Shown here: in pieces, positions 56,679 to 64,000 of the stretch
Layout of the letters: each line of letters starts with the position of its first letter
Numbering within the stretch: the first letter of the stretch is position 1
Origin: Steinernema hermaphroditum
Taxonomy: Eukaryota > Nematoda > Chromadorea > Rhabditida > Steinernematidae
DNA: 64,000 nt
Reading direction: 5' to 3'
Assembly (NCBI GenBank): GCA_030435675.1
Contig: CM059624.1
Span: forward strand, 2,256,769-2,320,768
Translations under genes and position numbers: made by a program
The notes under the pieces: model-generated
What the model saw: the letters and a program-made list of their open reading frames with translations, nothing else
Told to the model about the DNA's origin: nothing
The model's database searches: none

Positions 56679-58945
56679 CGCGGATCGAATGGCTATTAAT
56701 GTGTGGATGTCAAGTATTTATGTCGCTGTATAAATGCGTCAACGATTGTGAGAGTTCTGAAAAACAAGAAACGCGCGATCATACACACATGTGCGGGATC
56801 TCTGTTAAATGTCATACGGTTAGTTTTACAATACAAATTTCTTTTCGTATACAATACGGTCCCCGTATACAATTGTATACGGAAAGAAACAGAAGAAACA
56901 AATGATAGTTGAAACTTTGTGAACTCAAGCCTTGCTTTGTGCAGACTTCACTTCCCCCTCAGCGTCTGGTATGTGCTTTCTGCATAAAGAATCAATTTTT
57001 TGTTTCCCATCGTCTGCTCCCCCGTCGCCGCTTCTTCCCCTTTACGAAACAGTGCTTGATTATGCAGTATTCGGCGCGACTGATGGCGTCGGAATGCACG
57101 ATTTCACGATTTTCACGATTTTACTTCATGAATCAAAGGCGTTACGCCTTGCATGACACCGATTAATAGACAACAGAGGATATCACTTGTAGACGGCTTC
57201 ATTCCTGGCGCGGCGTTGATGTCGAACCGGTGGGAGACGGCGCGCTTCACGGGGCATCTGGGAATCGGCGAAACTCCGGAAATGGCGCTCGAACTTCTTC
57301 TTCTCGGGGCGTTTGAGGAGGCTTCTGCGTCAGAGGAGGCTTCTGAGCTCGCATCTGCTACGGAGAGATGAGTCCGTGGTTCGGGGGTTGCGTCTTCCTC
57401 AGTATTGGTGTCCTCAGAGCGTCGGTGACCTTCGGGATGACATCTCACGCAGCGTCGGGCGTCGGATTTCTGGCGTCGGACATCTTGTTGTCTGCGGTGG
57501 TGGGACTACGGCTTCCGGGTGTCCCAATTCCCTCTGGAAGCCGGAACACTCACAACTGCCACAGGGTTTGCTGTCTGACCAACCCGACGCTCAGAGAGCG
57601 GCCGGAGGGACCGACCGCTCGCCACCGCGACACGAGTGAGACCCCCGGAATGCACTATTAGATGAAAATGATAACACAGAAACATCGACGCGGCTGCTAC
57701 GTCGACGCTAAGAGGCTAACCAGAGACAAACGAAAGAAACTTGCAAAACCATGCTGTTAAATCAGCCATAAATCACTATGAGAAAGCTGAAACTCTAAGC
57801 TGTCACGTCACACTGTTGATGAAAAGCAGACAAGGTGCTTGCTCTACATGCGATATCGTTGTAACGACTTGTCAACGACAGTCGTTTCTCTAGCATGGAA
57901 ATGCACTCTGTATGTGTAAATGGCTGCACGTTTGCAAAGGAATGTGTCGTCCGTTTTTATGTTTAAACATGTGTATAGCATACTCGTTGTTTGTAATAAA
58001 TAAGTTAGCACGGATGGCTCAGCGGCGGGTGGCAAGGCAAGGCAAGACTTCCTGGTGGATTGGCACTGTTACGTTATAGAAAAGGAGGAAGACTCTTATG
58101 GAATATGGATGCTAAGTGGTTTAAGGAAGCGCTGCAGTAATCTGTATTCCTTGGGACACTTTATTAGCATATTTTCATTGACATAGTAACACAGATCTTG
58201 CAAATTCACCATCGTATGTGTCTAAAGGTCCCCGATTTCATGACCGTGTTCTTTTTGTTGTGTAGGGCCAGCGTCGATCGGCGAGGAAGCTCTTCGGTTG
58301 GTATCAATCTGCCCTTTGAGGGCATCTCCAACGCCACACTGTCCCTCGTGTTGCGCCGCACCGTGTGTCGCCCGGCCCCTCTTCCTCGTGCTGTTGCGAG
58401 TAACCCCAGAAGAAGAAGATGGCACTTTCTTTGTTGTCGATCGGCTATGAACCCTTATGCGCATCGGGGGCTGTCTGTGAATCGATTGTCAGTTTGTCCC
58501 ACCTCATCCTTTGAGGAATGAACACCTCGACCTTGTACAACTTGTCGATATTGTTAGCGTTGATCGGTCACAAATCCTTCTGTGCATCGGATGATATCAT
58601 TCCGACCCTCTGATAACAAAACAAGCCCCGAGTTATATAGTCCCTCGCAACGTCCCCTATTTCACGACAGTGTTCCTCTTTGTTGTGAAGGGCCGTCGAT
58701 CGGCGAGGAAGCCTTTCGGCTGGTATCAGTTTGCCCTTTGAGGGCATCTCCGACGCAACACTATCCCTCCTGTTGCGCCGCGCCGTGCGTCGCCCGGCCC
58801 CTCTTCCTCGTACTGTCTGAAGGAGGCGCGAAGAAGGACGGTCTTTATTGGCAGTCGCGTCGCACTAGATGTTTACACATTTCTCCTTCATACGTCGTGT
58901 CGTGGCCGCTTTAAGCTTCCGATCCCAGACCTTTTCTCTTTCAGA
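56679..58945. repeat. Repeat-rich intergenic region
   Basis: 57180-57650 is a dispersed repeat matching 35780-36065 in its left part and 21993-22120 in its right part. 58255-58400 recurs at 58665-58815 as a direct repeat (shared GTCGATCGGCGAGGAAGC, CCCTTTGAGGGCATCTCC, GTCGCCCGGCCCCTCTTCC). GC content is high in both. No credible gene. Confidence 0.6.
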
Positions 58946-59850
58946 ATGAATCCTATAGTGAAACCGACGATTCACCTCATCTGGCTCTTCGGCTTGTTCA
59001 CTCTCGTTTCCTTCATCAGCGTAAGACATTATTTCCCAAATCACACCATGACCTCACCTTCAGATGCATATTCTGACAACCATGCAATGCAAAGATCAAC
59101 TCAATCATGACGTTACACCCGGGCCTGTCGTTCAAGCGAGGGTTAACGCGGTAAGAAGCTGAAATGTTGGATTCTTTCCTTTAAAAATCATGTGCGATTC
59201 TGTGTCAAGAGAGCATTTAGGAGTTCACCTGGTTTATCGCCGTTCTCACTGGCGTCTGCTTCGTTCCCCTTCTGCCCTGGATGTGTATTAGGAACGGAAA
59301 ATTCCATAGAGATATTGATCAAAATATTCGTGTCAAGTCAACTGTTATTTCAGGAGTATTTATCGTTCTGTGCGCTGTTCAGGTAAGCATAAAAATTCGT
59401 TCCTTTTTTTATTCCATTTCTTTATAGATCTTGATTCTGGGCTTGTTGTGCTATCCTGGATATACTAATCTCTTCTGGGGATACTACTACACCAAATCGT
59501 TCTTCTGCGATGTGGCCAAAGAGAACGTTCCCAAGATGCTCCCTGGCCGCTACACTTACGATTCCTATAACTGTCACATCCCCGCCCACGAATTCCACAA
59601 TTTCGTCTTCCTCATCGTCTACTGGTACCTTGTCGCCTCCATTTTCCACCAGTTGTTCAAGATGGCCGTCACCCTCCTTGCTATCTTCAATGTCTCAATC
59701 GGTTTCAGTTATCGCTCTCTTAACTTCTCCTTCGGCAACCCCAACCACGTCACCACTGAGCTTCCCACTATCTCAGCACATGTTGCTCATTCTGGAGAAG
59801 AAGAGACTTCTCCACAGAGCAACGAGCCTCATCTTCTGAAGGGCTTCTGA
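58946..59850 (+). CDS. Four-transmembrane protein, uncharacterised
   Basis: Exons 58946-59020, 59064-59150, 59221-59382, 59428-59850, all phase 0, 248 aa. ATG is one base after CTCTTTCAG, a likely trans-splice site. Helices: IHLIWLFGLFTLVSFIS; FTWFIAVLTGVCFVPLLPW; VISGVFIVLCAVQILILGLL; FLIVYWYLVASIFHQLF and a following hydrophobic run. A Cys-containing loop between helices 3 and 4 and a Ser/Glu-rich polar tail give a tetraspan layout; no CCG tetraspanin motif is present, so it is not a classical tetraspanin. Convergent with the next gene. Confidence 0.8.
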
Positions 59851-60074
59851 GGCAAATTTTTTTGGTTTCATTACCGGTTTTGTCGTTTTGTTATCCTAAT
59901 ATTTGTGTAAGGTTTGGCTATGGGAAGTAGATAAAAACCGGTGGGAACGGTGCTCACGGCGAAGCCAAAGCCACTTCGCACCTGTATTTCAGTGACCTAC
60001 GTATCACACTCCCTGAATGATAAGCACGAAAAAAATAAACCTTTTTTTCCGTAACTTTCAGCGACAATGTCCAC

Positions 60075-61597
60075 TTATTTTCGAATTGAGCTGTAGGCGA
60101 AGGAAGACGACGGTTTCTTCGGGATACCGCTACATGGCGCGATAGACTGCTGTGCCTTGGCAACCGTGGGCGCATCCTGCTGCGCCTTGGCAACCATCGG
60201 CGTATCCTGCTGCGCCTTGGCAACCATGGGTACATTCCTGGTAGAAGGTGAAGTAGCGTCCTTCGTACTTATCGTCAATCGGCTTTCGCTCTCACTTCTG
60301 TTCGATCTGCGGGAACGAGCGTTTCTGCGATTTCGGGAGCGTCGACGACGGCTTAGCTCCCTGTGATACCTCCTTCGCCACTTCTTCTCCTCCTCCGCGC
60401 GCTTCATATCATTCTTCCTCTGTACATCTGCAATTGATTTTGTTGCAAAATGAAACGAGAAAGAAACATACATTCGAGAAGGAAAACAACACTACAAGTA
60501 AAAACAACAAGTAGAACTCCGAAGATTAGGGCCACACCGGTAATCAAACAAACAATTTTGGAATAATCCACATTGATGAACTCTTTAGGGAGCATCAGCG
60601 ACGTGTCGGCCGGACTTTTTCCTCTGACGTCATCGGAAAGCAGAGATCCGGAAGGCTGACGAGTTGAATTGGATTTGGAAAACTGGTGAGTTACATTGAT
60701 GCCAGGTGTGTGAGAAGCGAGTGGATACAGTTCGGCATCGATGTGGTTTTTCGAGTTTTTGTACATTTTCCGTGCAGCCTGATCGGCCAAACAGAAGATA
60801 TGCATCATCTTCTGCCTAACTTCAGCTGCTTTACCGAACGCTTGTGCTGAAATAACTCTATCCTGGTAAAAACGACAGAAGAGTCTATCAACAAACCGAT
60901 ATCTTCACGCCTTTCTCGGTAGAAATTACATCGAACATCGCTGGATTGGAACACTTCTCTTTCCAGGAAATCAAGATAACCACGATCATTGAATGGTCCA
61001 ACGAGGTAATAGAGCGGGTACTCCTTTGGCCAACGGAACGAGTCCAGTTCGTCAACCCTATTACGGACACATTCCCTGATTCTTCGTTTATATTGCTGCT
61101 GCTGAAGAGTCGTGTGGTGGTCTGAAATATCAAACAAAACACACCTACAGAAAAAAACAGTGTCACCTACTATAACTTATGTAAGGGCGTGCGAAGAAAT
61201 AGAAGGCGCACTGAATTTGAAGAGGCGCGCCCGAAACTGCCTTAAATCCCTCGTTGAAGCCGTCGTATGTCTTCAAATCTTGCTCGATCAGCTGTCTCGG
61301 TATATATGAGAACCTGTGCATCTCTGAAACGAAATTTACGATGAATCGAACGATGTACTGCCACTAACCATGCTCTCGAGACTCGAAATTGTGCAAAACC
61401 CATTCTTTCCATCCGCCAATCTGTTTATTCGCGTCGAGTACCGAACTTTCGAGAGCGGTAACAAGATTCAGCAGTTGTAAACTTCCCGCTTTGTCAATCT
61501 GGAACAGAAAAAGCAGTGATCAAAAGAAAACAGGTCAACTCACAGCACACACTTGTGCGAACAGCAAAACCACCAGAAAAGCTGCTGTGTGGATCAT
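60075..61597 (-). CDS. Single-pass membrane protein with Arg/Ser-rich repeat tail
   Basis: Exons 61597-61544, 61498-61369, 61323-61171, 61121-60897, 60846-60472, 60427-60075, phase-consistent, 429 aa. Signal peptide MIHTAAFLVVLLFAQVCA, ectodomain with helical charged sequence, membrane helix VCLITGVALIFGVLLVVF, then a cytoplasmic tail rich in Arg/Ser (RRRRSRNRRNARSRRSNRS) and three near-identical ten-residue repeats (MVAKAQQDTP type). Family unknown. The short intron before the tail (GTATG...TTGCAG) decides the frame: read through, the protein ends earlier as QMYRGRMI. Confidence 0.8.
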
Positions 61598-61887
61598 AGC
61601 CAACCGTCCGCCACTTTTCGAGCTTCAAATGAACCGCCTTCGGGTCCAAGCACCATTTGCAAAAAATAGACGTCTAGACACATCTTGTCTGCATTTCACG
61701 TTTCCAGCTCATCCGCAAGCCTAGACACGAAATTTGAATCACAAAATCGATCAAGATATAACATGTCCTGACCGAACAGTCACTAATGCTGACTCCGAAC
61801 GAATACCAGGTTTATTGGTGACAAAATGGATAGCATGAAAGACGACGATGGCATATATTTGCACGAATGGGAGAGGATAAGAGATAA

Positions 61888-62490
61888 TCAATCTGTACCA
61901 GCGTCTTGAACCTTCGCCGTAGCACATTGGCCAGCAGTGTTGGTCGCTTTGTCTTCATCTGGATAAATATTTTCGTCAGTCGTACTGGATTCTTGGATTT
62001 TCGTATTGTCGCTTTGAACCTTCATAGCGTTGGCGTGCCTGTTCACTCTCCGCTTTCGGTGGAACCAGTTCAAGACTTGGGTCTGCGCCAGTCCAGTTTC
62101 AGATGCAAGGTAATCTTTCGTCTCTTGTGTCAGGTAAGCTGACTGTTCAAAGTGTTCTTCCAGGATCTTCCTCTGCTCGTCCGTGAAAATGATCTTCGGC
62201 TTCTTCTCGCCTTCGCCGTCCGATGTTCTGTCGGAGCTCTTCGACTGCTTCGCGCCCTTCGCATACTCGACCTCTTCTTGGAGACGGCGTTTGGCGACAC
62301 GTTGCGCTTCTTCGGGTAATCCCAGTGCCAGCAAAAGGCGCTCTTCCAGGAGACCGTAGACGTTGATGACGAGCGGCTTGCCGCAGGGTTTCCACGTGTG
62401 TGCGGATTCGGCGATCAAACGATCCAGTAGCGAAGGCGTCTCCGGACCTGTGTCGTCGGTGCATCCCGACGAGCTGGATGGAGAAGTCAT
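61888..62490 (-). CDS. Divergent homeobox protein with Arg at position 51
   Basis: Intronless 200-aa ORF from an ATG 26 bases inside an exon whose acceptor (CATTTCAG) is at 62517. The homeodomain is residues ~95-154, with Leu16, Phe20, Trp48, Phe49 and Arg53 in place. Helix 3 reads QTQVLNWFHRKRR: position 50 is His, as in Cut-class proteins, but position 51, almost always Asn, is Arg. A Leu-rich helical segment (residues 38-70) and basic/acidic linker precede it; no Cut, POU or LIM domain is seen. Presumably nuclear; DNA-binding mode uncertain. AATAAA on the minus strand near 61810. Confidence 0.85.
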   Translation of the reverse strand: MTSPSSSSGCTDDTGPETPSLLDRLIAESAHTWKPCGKPLVINVYGLLEERLLLALGLPEEAQRVAKRRLQEEVEYAKGAKQSKSSDRTSDGEGEKKPKIIFTDEQRKILEEHFEQSAYLTQETKDYLASETGLAQTQVLNWFHRKRRVNRHANAMKVQSDNTKIQESSTTDENIYPDEDKATNTAGQCATAKVQDAGTD

Positions 62491-62971
62491 CTGGCGACGC
62501 TTCTTTGGGGTGATCTCTGAAATGGCGTCAAATTTAATGAAGAATAAAGCGGGGGTAGAGCACTTAACAGCGAGCACGAGAATCCGCTGTTCGTGTCCCG
62601 CGTTGCGTTTGTTGGAATGTTATGGATTGGGTCCCACAGAGAAGGCCTTGGACTTGTCGTTCGACATCACTCGCTCGTCATTTGGGGATGGGGGTGGACC
62701 TGACCGGTGCTGCTTGATTTGCCGGGTGCACCTTCTCGATGCGGGCTTTTGGGTATGTTCATTTCGTAAAAAGGGGCTCATATTTTTGGAACGGCGGTTC
62801 TGTGTCCGTGCAATGACGACTAATGGTCCATGTTGAAGAAATTTCTGCAAAGCACCTTTTGTGTTTTCTCTCTACGTCGCTTTTGATCGCGTTTGTTGTA
62901 CGTTTCGTGGACACTGCCGTGTAGAACTCTTCGAACTATCCTATCTGTTTAGCTCTCTGCACAAGAGGAAG

Positions 62972-64000
62972 ATGAGTGCCCAAGGCACTTTGATTAAGGA
63001 AGAGCCGGTTGGCGTGGTGAAGTTGGAAGCGATTGACATGGAATTCGAGGAAAATGCCCGAGGTTCGCCTTTGCTGGGTGAAGGAAGTCAGTTCGTTGGC
63101 AATACACTGCAAACGCAGGATGACCTTCCTACCCAACGGCTGATCGACACCCAGGTTGCTGATGCTAACGTAAGTATTGGCTTGTCCAGGTATTGGCAGT
63201 TTTGTCTGGCTGTTGATTCCATGCAATTCTTTAGTCCTGTAGATTCTAACAACAGAATGACCGAAAGTACTTTGGTAAAAGAAGAGCCAGTCGAAATGGA
63301 AGTGGGGCGACCAGATCCTCCCTGTCCGCCTCAAGAGACTCAGTTGGTTTCTGCAGCGGTTCATATGACTGTGAACCGTGTGAAGGAAGAGCCAGTTGAC
63401 GCGGAATCCGAGGAACGACGAACTCCTTCTTCATCTAACGAACGCCGAGAAGATACTGAAGAAGTGCGCAATTATGTGGAAAACGACACATTGGCAGAAA
63501 GCATATTGGTGAAGTTAGAAGCGGTTGACATGGAACTCGAGGACCATAGTCAAAGATCGTCTTTTCTGAATGAAGAAAATCTGTTCCTTGACAATCTGCT
63601 GCAAATGGAAGATAGCTTTCTTACTCAACAGCTGATGAACACCCAGGTTGCTGATGCTAACATAAGTATTGGCTTGTCCAGGTATTGCTAGTTTTATCGT
63701 GGTCTTGATTGTATGTACTTGACTCTTCAGTCCTACGCATTCGAACAACAGAATGACCGAAAGTACTTTGGTGAAGGACGAACCAGTTGAAACGGAAGCA
63801 GAAGAAGTTGCTGGGTTGTCCGAAGAGTATCACGGAGCCATCGAAGACTCTGGTTCTACAACGGAACAAGTACTCGATCTGGTGAAGGACGAGCCGGTCG
63901 AAATGGAACTTGGACAGCCTGATGACCCTTTGCCATCAGAAGAACTCACCCAACAGATCGACAAACAGCTCACTGTTGGCTTCTCGCCAAGTCTTTCTCC
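62972..64000 (+). CDS. Tandem-exon protein with an array of SUMO-acceptor (psi-K-x-E) motifs, partial
   Basis: Exons 62972-63189, 63235-63681 and 63731 to beyond the window, joined in phase 2 through identical donors (TTGTCCAG|GTATTG). Within 310 codons there are seven short blocks of the type (I/V)-K-(E/D/L)-E-(P/A)-(V/I): LIKEEPVG, VVKLEAIDME, LVKEEPVEME, RVKEEPVDAE, LVKLEAVDME, LVKDEPVETE, LVKDEPVEME. Each fits the SUMO consensus. Between them are acidic, Gln/Leu-rich stretches; QVADAN(V/I)SIGLS closes exons 1 and 2. No folded domain recognised. ATG 62972 was chosen because a CTGTTTAG acceptor lies 20 bases upstream. Nuclear transcription-related role is a guess. Confidence 0.75.

Noticed and set aside
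62861..62971. Upstream start for the SUMO-motif gene (MFSLYVAFD...)
   Set aside because: An acceptor-like CTGTTTAG intervenes and the repeated module begins at MSAQG.

Overview
The window is nuclear DNA of a nematode. Evidence: short phase-consistent introns ending in TTTCAG, gene starts placed just behind TTTCAG (as in spliced-leader trans-splicing), a DB-module secreted protein, a serpentine receptor, a divergent Skp1, a catp-type P-type ATPase, and several single-exon F-box-like paralogues opening with 'MD-x-(I/L)-P'. That paralogue style reminds me of Steinernema, but this is recollection, so the genus is a guess. All exon models were built by hand from splice sites and phase.

Layout. 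8-15466 (-): N-terminal 3,325 codons of a giant immunoglobulin-repeat muscle protein of titin type, 15 exons, running off the left edge. A dead mariner-type element (10393-11313) lies in one intron and a tRNA-Gly in the first intron. 15.5-22.4 kb: gene-poor, with two divergent tRNA-Pro(AGG) genes and a tRNA-Ala(TGC). 22.4-26.8 kb: DB-module gene (+), ELM2/SANT gene (-) between two copies of a repeat, and an F-box-like gene (+). 26.8-32.6 kb: a scrambled accessory block of duplicated exon-like segments, a tandem repeat, gene fragments and small uncertain genes. 32.6-36.1 kb: two F-box-like paralogues and a fragment. 36.3-40.4 kb (-): divergent Na/K-ATPase alpha-like pump. 44.7-47.6 kb: truncated Skp1 relative (-) and a seven-helix receptor (+). 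48.6-54.0 kb (-): two large paralogues of a fast-evolving family around a collagen-like secreted protein, plus a collapsed copy. 54.4-61.6 kb: two single-pass membrane proteins (-) and one four-helix membrane protein (+). 61.9-62.5 kb (-): a homeobox gene whose Asn51 is Arg. 62.97 kb to the end (+): a gene of repeated exons carrying a run of SUMO-acceptor motifs.

Working together: apart from muscle structure (titin-like), the repeated theme is expansion of F-box-like adaptors next to a divergent Skp1, which fits lineage-specific ubiquitin-ligase evolution; this link is inferred. The observations I rate highest are the SUMO-motif array gene, the pump with replaced ion-site residues, the N51R homeodomain, and a palindromic heptamer (TACSGTA) concentrated in the titin-like exons.
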